This document shows positions 21,207 through 30,818 of a stretch of 30,852 nucleotides of DNA, one piece after another. The stretch comes from JBOHTO01 sp050733695. Its GTDB lineage: Bacteria; Gemmatimonadota; Gemmatimonadetes; Gemmatimonadales; Gemmatimonadaceae. The notes under the pieces are model-generated. The model saw only the letters and a list, made by a program, of their open reading frames with translations. It had not been told where the DNA came from and searched no databases. Both the position numbers and the translations under genes were made by a program. The number at the start of each line of letters is the position of its first letter. Position 1 is the stretch's first letter. The stretch covers positions 1 to 30,852 of the forward strand of contig JBOHTO010000123.1 of the NCBI GenBank assembly GCA_050733695.1, written 5' to 3'.

Positions 21207-21420
21207 CGCCGAAGCAGATCACCGGGATCCGGCCCCCGAGGATCAGGGCTCCCGGGCCGGGCATCGGGTCCTTGCGCTGGCGCGCGCGAGGCGTTGTTTT
21301 CGCCAGCGCCTGTCGACCGTATGCGTCCCGGGCAGAGCAGCAATCACAACGATCCGGGAGCAATGCGGTCCGGGAATCCGGTAGCCCGCGCTCGGTCGCC
21401 ACTTTCGGAGAACTCCGCGA

Positions 21421-23955
21421 ATGGGTCGAACGGCACGCCTGCGCGATCACGTGAGATCGCACGGCATCGCGCTTCTGTTACTCGTCGCCGGCGCCCTCAC
21501 GATGCCGGGTGCAATTCCGGCCCAGCAGGCCGATTCGATTCCGGCAATCGAGCAGGCAGCGCAGTCCGCCGCGACGCATCGCGCCGGTGGAGAGGCCAAT
21601 CTGATCATCCCGGATCTGGCGCAGGCCGAGTTCTTCGGCATCCCCGGACGCTCGCTCCTGATGATGGGCCTCGTCGTATGCGCATTGGGAATGCTGTTCG
21701 GTCTTGTGATCTACGGCCAGCTCAAGCGGCTCCCCGTGCACGCGGCCATGCGCGAGATCTCCGAGCTCATCTACGAGACGTGCAAGACGTACCTCGTCAC
21801 TCAGGGGAAGTTCATTCTCGTGCTGGAGCTGTTCATTGGACTCGTCATCCTGCTCTACTTCGGCGTTCTGCTCGACTTCGAAGCCGTCCGGGTGGCGATC
21901 ATACTGATCTTCAGTCTCGTTGGGATCGCCGGCAGCTATGGCGTCGCCTGGTTCGGCATTCGGGTGAACACCTTCGCGAATTCCCGTACGGCGTTCGCGA
22001 GCCTCCGCGGCAAACCGTATCCGTGCTACGCGATTCCCCTGCGCGCGGGGATGAGCATTGGGATGCTGCTCATCAGCGTCGAGCTCGTGATCATGCTCGG
22101 AATCCTCCTCTTCATCCCGGGCGACTACGCCGGTCCCTGCTTCATCGGCTTCGCAATAGGCGAATCACTGGGTGCGGCCGCGCTGCGGATCGCGGGCGGG
22201 ATTTTCACGAAGATCGCCGATATCGGTTCCGACCTGATGAAGATCGTCTTCAACATCAAGGAGGACGACGCGCGCAATCCGGGGGTGATCGCCGACTGCA
22301 CGGGCGACAACGCGGGCGATTCGGTTGGCCCGAGCGCGGACGGCTTCGAGACGTACGGCGTGACCGGAGTCGCGCTCATCACGTTCATCATACTCGCCGT
22401 GACCGACCCGGCCGTCCAGGTCATTCTGCTCGTCTGGATATTCGTGATGCGCGTGATGATGGTCGTGTCCAGCGGACTCTCGTATCTGGTGAACGAGGCA
22501 GTGGCGAAGGCCCGCTACGCCAGTGTGCTGAAGATGAACTTCGAGGCGCCGCTCACGTCGCTGGTATGGCTGGCCTCCCTCACGTCCGTCGGGCTCACGT
22601 ACGTCGTCTCGTACCTCATGCTCCCCGACCTGGGTGACGGCTCGCTCTGGTGGAAGCTGTCGACGGTGATCACCTGCGGCACGCTCGCGGGCGCCATCAT
22701 CCCCGAGCTGGTCAAGGTGTTCACCTCGACCGGGTCAACGCACACGCGCGAGATCGTCACGTCGTCGCGCGAGGGAGGCGCCTCGCTCAACATCCTGTCG
22801 GGACTCGTCGCCGGAAACTTCAGCGCCTTCTGGCTCGGAATGGCGATAATGGGACTGATGACCGTCGCGTATCTGGTCAGCACCGCCGGCCTCGGCACAC
22901 TCATGATGGCGCCGGCCGTCTTCGCTTTCGGGCTGGTTGCGTTCGGCTTCCTCGGCATGGGCCCCGTCACGATCGCGGTGGACTCCTACGGGCCGGTCAC
23001 GGACAACGCGCAGTCGATATACGAGCTGTCGATGATCGAGCAGACGCCGGGCGTGGCAGCGGAGATCCGGAGGGACCACGGTTTTGATCCGCAGTTCGAG
23101 ACCGCGAAGCACCTGCTCGAGGAGAACGACGGAGCGGGTAATACGTTCAAGGCGACGGCGAAACCCGTGCTGATTGGCACCGCAGTCGTCGGGGCGACGA
23201 CCCTCATCTTCTCGATCATCGTCGCGCTCACCCGGGGATTGCAGCCGGAGTATCTGCAGTACCTGTCCGTGCTGCATCCCCCCTTCCTGCTCGGACTCGT
23301 CACCGGTGGTGCGGTGATCTACTGGTTCACCGGTGCGTCCATCCAGGCGGTGACGGCGGGCGCATATCGCGCAGTCGAGTTCATCAAGGCGAACATCGAG
23401 CTGGAGACGACGACCAGAGCGTCCGTAGCCGACAGCAAGCGGGTCGTCGAGATCTGTACGCGCTACGCGCAGAAGGGGATGATGAACATCTTCCTCACGG
23501 TCTTCTTCGCGACGCTCGCCTTCGCGTTTGCGGAGCCGTACTTCTTCATCGGCTATCTCATCTCGATCGCGCTGTTCGGTCTGTTCCAGGCGATTTTCAT
23601 GGCGAACAGTGGCGGCGCGTGGGACAACGCGAAGAAGATCGTGGAGGTGGAGCTGGCACAGAAGGGGACGGAACTGCACGCGGCCACCGTCGTGGGCGAT
23701 ACCGTGGGCGATCCGTTCAAGGATACGTCGTCAGTCGCCCTCAACCCGATCATCAAGTTCACGACGCTCTTCGGACTGCTGGCCGTCGAGCTGGCCGTAT
23801 CGCTCACGGCGGACCGCGGGCCCGTGCTCACGCACTCGCTGGCCGGTGTGTTTCTCGCCGTCGCACTCGTGTTCGTCTGGCGCTCGTTCTACCGGATGCG
23901 AATCGGGACGGAGGCGGAATCGAGGCCGGCGGTTGCGGTGGGTCGAGCGGCATAG
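21421..23955 (+). CDS. hppA: Membrane H+-translocating pyrophosphatase (HppA)
   Basis: This 844-aa pump couples PPi hydrolysis to ion export. Its N-terminal about 75 residues include a signal-like hydrophobic segment and a polar spacer, absent from the shortest family members; the body then has about 15-16 membrane segments. Catalytic blocks are GGIFTKIADIGSDLMKIVF, EDDARNPGVIADCTGDNAGD (the Asp-rich PPi/Mg site; the usual NVGDNVGD is changed to CTGDNAGD) and, near the end, GGAWDNAKK with GDTVGDPFKDTS. GNTFKA (Lys at residue 577) has the Lys that marks K+-independent, H+-pumping enzymes in place of Ala in K+-dependent ones. ATG 21421 used; GTG 21451 is an alternative. It is divergent from the GAF gene and 126 bp ahead of a Ser/Thr kinase gene. 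Confidence 0.95.
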   Translation: MGRTARLRDHVRSHGIALLLLVAGALTMPGAIPAQQADSIPAIEQAAQSAATHRAGGEANLIIPDLAQAEFFGIPGRSLLMMGLVVCALGMLFGLVIYGQLKRLPVHAAMREISELIYETCKTYLVTQGKFILVLELFIGLVILLYFGVLLDFEAVRVAIILIFSLVGIAGSYGVAWFGIRVNTFANSRTAFASLRGKPYPCYAIPLRAGMSIGMLLISVELVIMLGILLFIPGDYAGPCFIGFAIGESLGAAALRIAGGIFTKIADIGSDLMKIVFNIKEDDARNPGVIADCTGDNAGDSVGPSADGFETYGVTGVALITFIILAVTDPAVQVILLVWIFVMRVMMVVSSGLSYLVNEAVAKARYASVLKMNFEAPLTSLVWLASLTSVGLTYVVSYLMLPDLGDGSLWWKLSTVITCGTLAGAIIPELVKVFTSTGSTHTREIVTSSREGGASLNILSGLVAGNFSAFWLGMAIMGLMTVAYLVSTAGLGTLMMAPAVFAFGLVAFGFLGMGPVTIAVDSYGPVTDNAQSIYELSMIEQTPGVAAEIRRDHGFDPQFETAKHLLEENDGAGNTFKATAKPVLIGTAVVGATTLIFSIIVALTRGLQPEYLQYLSVLHPPFLLGLVTGGAVIYWFTGASIQAVTAGAYRAVEFIKANIELETTTRASVADSKRVVEICTRYAQKGMMNIFLTVFFATLAFAFAEPYFFIGYLISIALFGLFQAIFMANSGGAWDNAKKIVEVELAQKGTELHAATVVGDTVGDPFKDTSSVALNPIIKFTTLFGLLAVELAVSLTADRGPVLTHSLAGVFLAVALVFVWRSFYRMRIGTEAESRPAVAVGRAA

Positions 23956-24011
23956 GCGGTCCCGGGTCGCCTCCGGCCACCGGCTGTCTGGCGGGAATCC
24001 TTCCGGGAGCG

Positions 24012-24017
24012 TATAGT
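24012..24017 (+). promoter_or_regulatory. Weak -10-like element before the kinase gene
   Basis: TATAGT lies in the short gap after hppA. No convincing -35 is seen at the right distance, so this is only a hint that the kinase gene has its own promoter rather than depending on hppA. Confidence 0.25.
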
Positions 24018-24081
24018 GTTGTTCCGTTGGGGAGCGGCAGAGTGACGGTCCGTGACCATCGCGGGCAAGGACGATGCGCTC

Positions 24082-26601
24082 GTGAGCGATCTCATCTCAG
24101 GTCTCGCGGCAGATCTTGCCGGTCAATACACGGTCGGGCGCGAGTTCGGCCGTGGGGGGATGGCGACTGTCTTCCTCGCGCATGATCTCAAGCACGACCG
24201 CGATGTCGCGATAAAGGTTCTGCACCCCGATCTCGCCGCCGCCATGGGAGCCGATCGCTTCCGGCGCGAGATCAGGATCGCCACCCGCCTGACACACCCC
24301 CACATCCTGCCCGTCTACGACTCCGGCGAGGCAGCAGGATCGCTCTACTTCGTGATGCCGTTCGTCGAGGGCGAATCGCTGCGCCAGAAGCTGGCACGCG
24401 AACACCAGCTCCCGGTGGAGGAGGCGGTACGGATCACCTGCGAGGTGGCGGGCGCGCTCGATTACGCCCATCGCCACGACGTGATACATCGCGATGTGAA
24501 GCCGGAGAACATCCTCCTCGAGGACGGTCACGCCATCGTCGCCGACTTCGGGATCGCGCGGGCCGTGAGGGAATCGAGCGGCGACCGGCTGACCCAGAGT
24601 GGCGTGACGCTCGGCACTCCGACCTACATGAGTCCCGAACAGGCGACGGCAGAGCGGGAGATCGACGGACGGAGTGACACATACAGCCTCGCGTGCGTGC
24701 TGTACGAGATGCTGGCCGGCCAACCGCCGTTCACGGGGCCAAACGCTCAGGCGATCATCGCCCGGCACACTCTCGACGATGTGCCCCCGCTCACGACCGT
24801 TCGTGGCACCATATCGGCTGAAATGGAGGATGCGGTGATGCGGGCGCTCGCGAAGGTGCCTGCTGACCGGTTCGCGTCCGTGGCGTCTTTCGCGACCGCG
24901 CTGTGCGACGCGGATACGACCACCCCAACCTATCGCTCGACAGCGCGCAGGTCGACTGGCCGCCGCAGGCGCTCCCCGAGAATGCGTCGGATCGATGTCG
25001 CGGCCATCATCGGCGTGCCACTCCTGGCCGCGGCAGCGGGCGCGTGGTGGCTGCGGAGCAGTCCGACGCGGGAGACAGCGGCGGGCATCCTCGGCCTCAG
25101 CTACCAACCGAACCGGGTGGCCGTGCTCTACTTCGACGACGAGAGCGCGGCCGGCCAGCTCGGCTATCTGGCGGACGGGCTCACCGAGACGCTCATCGAC
25201 AAGCTCGGAGAGGTCAGGCCTCTCGACGTTGTATCCACCGATGGGGTTGAGCCCTTCAGGCATGCGGCAGCGAGCATGGACAGCGTCGCGGAGGCGCTCC
25301 AGGCGGGCACTCTCGTTCGTGGCGCTGTGGAAGCCATTGGCGATCGCGTGCGCGTAACCGTAAGGCTGGTTGACGGCAACAGCGGAGCGGATTTCCGGCG
25401 CGCGAGCTTCGAGCAGCCGAAGGGGAACTTTCTCGCCGTGCGCGACACGCTGGCCGAGCAGGTCGCGCGCTTTCTCCGCGAAAGACTCGGCGAGGAGATC
25501 ACGTTGAGCCGGGACCGCGCGGAAACGACGAGCGCCGATGCATGGTCTCTCGTGCAGCGCGCGGGGCGCGCCATCAAGGATGCCCGGGCGCTCAACGCTG
25601 CCGACAGTGCGGAGCAGGCCGCGCGACGCGTCGCCCTCGCCGACTCCCTGCTCGCCACCGCCGAAACGGTCGACCCGCTGTGGCCAGCGCCTGTCCTCGC
25701 GCGCGCCGGCCTCAAGGTGCGCCAGACGCGCGGAGCGCCGGACGATCTCAAGCGCGCGGAGCTCATCCGCATCGGGCTTGGCCATGCGGAACGCGCGCTG
25801 GCCATCGATCCGGAGAACGCTGAGGCAATTGAATGGCGCGGGACACTGCTCTACTACAGGCACTACTACGGACTCGCGCCGGACCCGGTAGAGGCTGCCA
25901 CTCTGCTCCGGTCGGCGGAGCAGGATCTCCGCCGAGCCACCAACATCGACCCGACGCGGGCGTCGGCCTGGAACACCCTCAGCCTTTTGCTTTACCGCAA
26001 GTACGATCGGCTGGAGGCGAACGTGGCGGCCCAGCGCGCGTACGAAGCGGACGCGTACCTCAGGGACGCGGATCAGATACTATGGCGCCTGTACGCGACG
26101 TCCTACGACCTCGAGGAGATCTCGAGCGCCGTGAAATGGTGCGACCTCGGACACCGGCGCTACCCTGACGATCCCGATTTTGTGGCCTGCCGGCTCTGGA
26201 TCATGACGAGCCATCAACTGCCGCCTGACGTGGACGAAGCATGGCGGACCCTCGACGAGATCGGGGAGCTCGTGCCGAAGAGTGCCTGGGAAACGGCGCG
26301 ATTGCAGTATCAGATGCTGGTGGCGGTGCCGATCGCGCGCGCCGGTCTCCTCGATAGCGCGCGGCGCGTGATTGAGCGATCGCGCGCGAGCCGCGACGTC
26401 GACCCGGGCGGGGAGCTGATCGGGCAGGAAGTGCTGGTGCGCGCGCTGATTGGCGACAGGGAGGAAGCCATCCGCCAACTGCGGCGATACCTGGTTTCTC
26501 ACCCGGAGCATCGCGAGGGATTCACCCGCGCGAACACCTGGTGGTGGCGCACGCTACAGGACGATCCACGGTTCAGGGAGCTGGTGGGAAGCAGAGGTTG
26601 A
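24082..26601 (+). CDS. Transmembrane Ser/Thr protein kinase with TolB/FlgO-like and TPR C-terminal region
   Basis: This 839-aa Hanks-type kinase has the Gly loop GRGGMATV (about 23-30), Lys in VAIKVL (45), catalytic HRDVKPEN (Asp 138), DFG (155-157), the activation segment GTPTYMSPEQ and DGRSDTYSLACVLYEML. One membrane segment (about 304-322) separates it from an extracytoplasmic part. That part begins with a NRVAVLYFDDESAAGQLGYLADGLTETLIDKL region typical of FlgO/TolB-like domains fused to kinases and cyclases, then TPR-like helices (about 480-830). The layout is common in Gemmatimonadota. I chose GTG 24082 because VSDLIS matches the usual MSDLI- start of such kinases; GTG 24052 adds ten residues. 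Signal and substrates are unknown. Confidence 0.92.
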   Translation: MSDLISGLAADLAGQYTVGREFGRGGMATVFLAHDLKHDRDVAIKVLHPDLAAAMGADRFRREIRIATRLTHPHILPVYDSGEAAGSLYFVMPFVEGESLRQKLAREHQLPVEEAVRITCEVAGALDYAHRHDVIHRDVKPENILLEDGHAIVADFGIARAVRESSGDRLTQSGVTLGTPTYMSPEQATAEREIDGRSDTYSLACVLYEMLAGQPPFTGPNAQAIIARHTLDDVPPLTTVRGTISAEMEDAVMRALAKVPADRFASVASFATALCDADTTTPTYRSTARRSTGRRRRSPRMRRIDVAAIIGVPLLAAAAGAWWLRSSPTRETAAGILGLSYQPNRVAVLYFDDESAAGQLGYLADGLTETLIDKLGEVRPLDVVSTDGVEPFRHAAASMDSVAEALQAGTLVRGAVEAIGDRVRVTVRLVDGNSGADFRRASFEQPKGNFLAVRDTLAEQVARFLRERLGEEITLSRDRAETTSADAWSLVQRAGRAIKDARALNAADSAEQAARRVALADSLLATAETVDPLWPAPVLARAGLKVRQTRGAPDDLKRAELIRIGLGHAERALAIDPENAEAIEWRGTLLYYRHYYGLAPDPVEAATLLRSAEQDLRRATNIDPTRASAWNTLSLLLYRKYDRLEANVAAQRAYEADAYLRDADQILWRLYATSYDLEEISSAVKWCDLGHRRYPDDPDFVACRLWIMTSHQLPPDVDEAWRTLDEIGELVPKSAWETARLQYQMLVAVPIARAGLLDSARRVIERSRASRDVDPGGELIGQEVLVRALIGDREEAIRQLRRYLVSHPEHREGFTRANTWWWRTLQDDPRFRELVGSRG

Positions 26602-26617
26602 TCGCGCGATGCGCAGT

Positions 26618-26637
26618 CGTGGGCGACGCCGCCCACG
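26618..26637 (+). repeat. Hairpin after the kinase gene
   Basis: CGTGGGC-GACGCC-GCCCACG, a 7-bp perfect stem 17 bp after the kinase stop, without a T-tract. It may be a transcript-end or processing structure. Confidence 0.4.
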
Positions 26638-26723
26638 GGCTCATCTGGAACACAGGGACCGACGCGCCCCGGAGTCGGCTGCAATCATGGGCGCACTCGC
26701 TGCGCGTTGCGTCCTGTTTGGTC

Positions 26724-26740
26724 GGAAGCCGCTGGCTTCC
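26724..26740 (+). promoter_or_regulatory. Tight hairpin next to the ribosome binding site of the large lipoprotein gene
   Basis: GGAAGCC-GCT-GGCTTCC is a perfect 7-bp stem with a 3-nt loop ending exactly where the AGGGAG ribosome binding site (26741-26746) begins, 13 bp before the ATG. It could stabilise the mRNA or influence ribosome access. Confidence 0.5.
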
Positions 26741-26753
26741 AGGGAGTCCACCC

Positions 26754-28997
26754 ATGAGATATATCCATGCCGTATCCGGGCTCGCCGCAATCGCGTTCGC
26801 AGTCGGCTGCGGCGACGGGGGCCCGCTGACCTCACCGGGATCACCCACTGTTCGTCCTCCGCACTTCGGCATTTCCGATGGTGCGAACGCGAACGGCAAT
26901 CCGGGGTTCTTCTTTCTTCCCCCGATGGTCGCCCACCCGGGGGGCGACAGCGAATTCAATGACGATGTGTTCAGATCCGACCTGTCACCCGTCGTGCGCA
27001 TCTGTGAGCTCGACGCCCAGGACATCTCCCAGCTCTCCATCGCTCGCTGCGTCTCGACCATCAGGGAGTTCGCAACGAGCGAGATCGGCGTCTCGCCCAC
27101 GGACCAGCACTACCACGTCAACTGGGATACCGGCGAGCCGGAACTCGATGTCGCGAAGTTTTATCGGATCATGGTCTCGGTAGGCAATCAGGAGCTCGGG
27201 TTTGCCGATGTGGACCCGGTAGCCCGCGGATCCAATCCCAGGAACGCCAGAACGGGCGATGCCATTCCGCTCACCGACGGTCGAACGCTGCCTGTCAAGT
27301 TCCGGATCGAGAACGACGGACTCTGTGAACACGACCAGGATTGCCTCAAGGCTCAGGTCGGGCAGAATGGTGGAGACTTTGCCGCGCCGAGCGGCCATGC
27401 AGCGATTCGATTCCCCGCTGGCGTCCTGCCGAGCGGTGTCGACGAGATCACGCTGACCATCGAGCGCCTGCCTGTTGGCGCTGATAATCGGTGTCACGCC
27501 GAGAATACGACCGATCGGCCAACGATCGAGCTGGAAGGGTGCTACCGTTTCGAAACCGAGCCAGAGCTCTTTCCCTTGGGTGGCTTCCAGGGCCCGAACA
27601 ATGTCATCGTGGCCATCTGCCTCGAGAACGTATCTCCTTCGCTCCGGGCGGGGCTGCAGCTCTTCAAGTCGGACGACGACGAGCGTGGCCTCCAGGCGCT
27701 CGAAGACGCTGATCCGACGGGCATAGCCGATTTCGACGCTACCTGTACGGGGTTCACTGGTACGCCCGCCGCGTCGCCGACGCGCCTCATCGGGCAACTC
27801 ACGAGGGAGTTGGGTCGCCTGACCGGCAAACTCGTCCGACTTGCTCAGCCGCGCTCACTGCACGCAATCGACCTGGGTCTGGGTGGCAAGGTCAAGGCAG
27901 GCGACGGGCTGAGCAGTTTTGGCTGGGGTGCCGACGGCACGCTTGACGCCGTTACCGCTCTCGACGAGAGCGCCCCCGTCGACGCGATAGTACCCATCGC
28001 CGTACGGGTTACAAGCGTGCATGGCAGCATTTCCGATGGCGAGGTGAGCGGACCGGTTCCGCTATCGGGCATATCTGTCACCTTCACCGTCACTGGCGGC
28101 AGCGGTACCGTCGGGGGCGAGGGCGGCGGGAACACGATCACGGTCTCCAGCGATGCGACCGGCATGGTCGCCGTCAACTGGACGCTTGGTAGCGCTCCCT
28201 CCAGCAACACGCTCGCGGTGACAGGCGCCGACATCGACGCGACCGTGAGCTACTCCATCGAAGCAGTCTCGCCACCAGATGGTCCACAGTACGCGGGATC
28301 GATCGCGGTTTTCAACGACGTAAACCCGTTCACCTCGCTGGCTTCCGCGCCGGACCATCAGCAACTCATCAGCAACCTCGTGCAGTTTTCGGGCGCGGGC
28401 CGAGGCGCGGGCACGGGCGTGTTGTTCGATCACGGGAAAGACTCGTTCTGCGGCAGCCCGCCGGTCGACGTCCTGTGCGGGAGCTTTGCGGCGCTCAAGA
28501 CCGCGATCGCAGGACTTGGCTTCACGGTGACCGACGCTTCCTCGTCGGCGACGAGTGCACCTCTGACGACGCTCGGCTCGAACGTCAAGGTCGTGTTCCT
28601 TGTGCTGCCGACTCAGGCGTATACGGTGAACGAGATCAACGCGTTGAAGACATTCGCGTCGGAGGGTGGCAGGGTTGTCTTCTTCGGCGAGTACTGCGAT
28701 CCCGAACGCAACCTCGTCTACTGCGACGGCGTCAGTATCGAGAACGATCTGCTGGCAGCACTGGGAGTGCCGCTGGCGTTCAGGCTCGGCACGTTCGCAT
28801 CTCCGCTCGCGATCGCGGCGTCGGGGATCAGGTCGCATCAGATCACCGCTGGCGTGGCCGGCTTCACCTTCCTCGGCACATCCGGACTGACGCTGGGCGC
28901 GGGCGCAACGCCGCTCATCGTCCTGTCCGCACCGGAAGCAGCAGACATTGTGCTGGCGGCAGAATCACCGATTGAGACCACTGCGATCATACCGTAG
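26754..28997 (+). CDS. Large secreted lipoprotein with Ig-like and glutamine-amidotransferase-like regions
   Basis: This 747-aa protein has a signal peptide ending in a lipobox-like FAVGC (Cys near residue 18), so it is probably lipid-anchored. Residues about 35-190 contain a beta-rich region including DGRTLPVKFRIEND, followed by a Cys-bearing region (CEHDQDC; ENTTDRPTIELEGCYRFE). Residues about 400-510 form a bacterial Ig-like domain (PLSGISVTFTVTGGSGTV, GMVAVNWTLGS). The last about 230 residues resemble a class I glutamine-amidotransferase/DUF4350-like fold (VLFDHGKDSFCG, FFGEYCDPE) but lack a clear catalytic triad. The ATG at 26754 has GGGAG 8 nt upstream; the longer frame back to 26541 overlaps the kinase gene and is rejected. 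Likely a surface or extracellular binding protein. Confidence 0.85.
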   Translation: MRYIHAVSGLAAIAFAVGCGDGGPLTSPGSPTVRPPHFGISDGANANGNPGFFFLPPMVAHPGGDSEFNDDVFRSDLSPVVRICELDAQDISQLSIARCVSTIREFATSEIGVSPTDQHYHVNWDTGEPELDVAKFYRIMVSVGNQELGFADVDPVARGSNPRNARTGDAIPLTDGRTLPVKFRIENDGLCEHDQDCLKAQVGQNGGDFAAPSGHAAIRFPAGVLPSGVDEITLTIERLPVGADNRCHAENTTDRPTIELEGCYRFETEPELFPLGGFQGPNNVIVAICLENVSPSLRAGLQLFKSDDDERGLQALEDADPTGIADFDATCTGFTGTPAASPTRLIGQLTRELGRLTGKLVRLAQPRSLHAIDLGLGGKVKAGDGLSSFGWGADGTLDAVTALDESAPVDAIVPIAVRVTSVHGSISDGEVSGPVPLSGISVTFTVTGGSGTVGGEGGGNTITVSSDATGMVAVNWTLGSAPSSNTLAVTGADIDATVSYSIEAVSPPDGPQYAGSIAVFNDVNPFTSLASAPDHQQLISNLVQFSGAGRGAGTGVLFDHGKDSFCGSPPVDVLCGSFAALKTAIAGLGFTVTDASSSATSAPLTTLGSNVKVVFLVLPTQAYTVNEINALKTFASEGGRVVFFGEYCDPERNLVYCDGVSIENDLLAALGVPLAFRLGTFASPLAIAASGIRSHQITAGVAGFTFLGTSGLTLGAGATPLIVLSAPEAADIVLAAESPIETTAIIP

Positions 28998-29077
28998 AGT
29001 GGCGCTTCCGGTACGAGCCGCGGCGACCGGGGTATTCCCCGAGCCGAGCCGGCTTGCGTGTGCGCTCTGAGCCAATG

Positions 29078-29114
29078 CGAAAGCCCCGGTCCATCAAGCG
29101 GACCGGGGCTTTCG
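29078..29114. terminator. Strong bidirectional hairpin terminator
   Basis: A perfect 15-bp inverted repeat (CGAAAGCCCCGGTCC / GGACCGGGGCTTTCG) with a 7-nt loop lies 81 bp after the large lipoprotein gene. A/T-containing ends (AAAG/CTTT) act as short T-tracts in both directions. It closes the plus-strand genes and could also stop readthrough from the minus-strand tRNA-Gly. Confidence 0.85.
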
Positions 29115-29289
29115 TGATCGTGGCGACGGAGCCAGGGACGCTCCCTGGAACGCGACCGGCAGCAGCACCATCGCACGTCGCATTGGACGCATGAGCAATC
29201 CGGTCCTTGAGGAAGCGGCTCAGCGCAGGAACGCACCTGGACCGTTCAGCACCTGGCGCGCTGACCTGCCTGCGTCGAACTGTCCCCAG

Positions 29290-29362
<73 letters not shown>

Positions 29363-29462
29363 GAGACTCGCTCGGCCGTAACGTAGCAGGTCCGTCAGCG
29401 CCCAGTCAACAATGCCACGCCGACCCGGCACCCCATCGCGGACCGTGCAGACCCGGCGGACG

Positions 29463-30818
29463 CTAACGGTGATCCGGTTCACCCTGCATGTTCATCCCAT
29501 CGTGACCCGCGCCGGCCACCATGTGCATTCGCGGCGGCCGCAGCCTCAGGAAAATGGTGAAGCCGCCCGGCGTCCGCGTGCCGTAGGTCTCCTCCAGCGA
29601 CGCTGGTATGATGTTGACCGACCCACGCACGCCCGCTGCGATGCCGAACGCGCTTCGCTCCCCGAGATCCCGCACGTAGCCAGCCACGAACGAGCCGATG
29701 TCGACGTGTTCCGCCGCTACATCGGGACCGAGCACGAGATCACCCGCGCCCTTCTCCACGTACTCCACTCTGCCGAACACCGTGTTCCGCGAGTCGAGGG
29801 CTAGCATCGTTTCCGCGAGCACGCTTGGCTCCCACCGGTTTTCGCCCTCGTGGCGATTGGCGCCGAAGACGAGCGCCGATGCCCACGTCCTGGCGCCGAG
29901 TCGGCGGGTGTGCAGCACCGAAGCACCGGTACGATGCACCGATTCCTCAGGCTCCAGCGCCTCGGGACTCTCCAGGAACGCGTACGATGCGCTCATGCTC
30001 CAGTTGTCCGACGGATTCACGGTGATACGGCCCGCGTACGAATCCAGACTGCGCCCGTCGTAGTCGAAACCCGTACGCTCCTCATCGGGCTCGCGTCCGT
30101 TGAAGATGGAACCCTCGAGTTTGGTCCTGCGCGTGAAAATCCCAGCCGTTATCACTCCGAACGTGATGTGCGTGGCGTCCTGCCAGTGGTGACCGAGCGG
30201 CGCGAACGGATCGCTGGTCGCGGAGGGCCGATGCGGGAACGCGACGGGGCCGACGACGGGCTCGCCAACCGGTGCGAGATACAACTGCATCGCGAGGCCT
30301 GGCGCGATCTCCCGCTCGTACAGCGCGGCCAGCTCCATGAAGAGATCGTGCGGGTGTTGCCGGTCGTGCAGCGGCTCCCCGTTGAACGTCTCTCCGGTCT
30401 GAAGCAGGAGCGGGTACCCCTCGGAGCCGATCGTCCATGGCTCGGCGCTGAGCATCGTGCGGAGCTGGAGCCAGCCGCGACCGACGTTGCGGCTGGCCAT
30501 GAGCATCCCCCAGTTGATGCTGCCGAACTGGTCGTCGCCACGGTCGCTGTACTGCCGGTCGTACTGCAGGTAGGCGACACCGTGCGCCATCAGCTCCCAG
30601 GCACCCACAGTGAAGTGATAGGCATTCATGGGCGACGCATCGGGAAGCCAGGTGGTGCCGGAGCCATCGCGCGTCATGGGGATACCGAGCGGGCGGTGGA
30701 CCGTGCCGGTCATGTCGTGCATTGGGGCCATCTGCTCGTGCTGCGCGAGCGCGGAAGAGGATGCAGCGAGCAGCGCGAGAGTCATCAGCGCGGCCAGCGT
30801 ACTTGTCACGGAATGCAT
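29463..30818 (-). CDS. Predicted outer-membrane/secreted protein with His/Met-rich termini
   Basis: This 451-aa protein has a signal peptide (about residues 1-25, cleavage after ALA-Q). The mature N-terminus HEQMAPMHDMTGTVH and the C-terminus RMHMVAGAGHDGMNMQGEPDHR are rich in His and Met, as in proteins that handle copper or other soft metals. The body alternates polar and aromatic residues in short strands (NWSMSASYAFLES, TVFGRVEYVEKGAG, FTIFLRLRPPR), consistent with a beta-barrel, and contains DRQHPHDLFMELAALYE, a His-rich conserved-looking segment. The ATG at 30818 has GAGG about 10 nt upstream. I do not recognise a named family. Copper handling is inference from composition only. Confidence 0.8.
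   Translation of the reverse strand: MHSVTSTLAALMTLALLAASSSALAQHEQMAPMHDMTGTVHRPLGIPMTRDGSGTTWLPDASPMNAYHFTVGAWELMAHGVAYLQYDRQYSDRGDDQFGSINWGMLMASRNVGRGWLQLRTMLSAEPWTIGSEGYPLLLQTGETFNGEPLHDRQHPHDLFMELAALYEREIAPGLAMQLYLAPVGEPVVGPVAFPHRPSATSDPFAPLGHHWQDATHITFGVITAGIFTRRTKLEGSIFNGREPDEERTGFDYDGRSLDSYAGRITVNPSDNWSMSASYAFLESPEALEPEESVHRTGASVLHTRRLGARTWASALVFGANRHEGENRWEPSVLAETMLALDSRNTVFGRVEYVEKGAGDLVLGPDVAAEHVDIGSFVAGYVRDLGERSAFGIAAGVRGSVNIIPASLEETYGTRTPGGFTIFLRLRPPRMHMVAGAGHDGMNMQGEPDHR

Noticed and set aside
20115..22637. 840-aa plus-strand open frame across the dioxygenase, GAF and pyrophosphatase genes
   Set aside because: It crosses three real genes on both strands and is low-complexity Arg/Ala/Gly rich, as expected for a wrong frame in GC-rich DNA.
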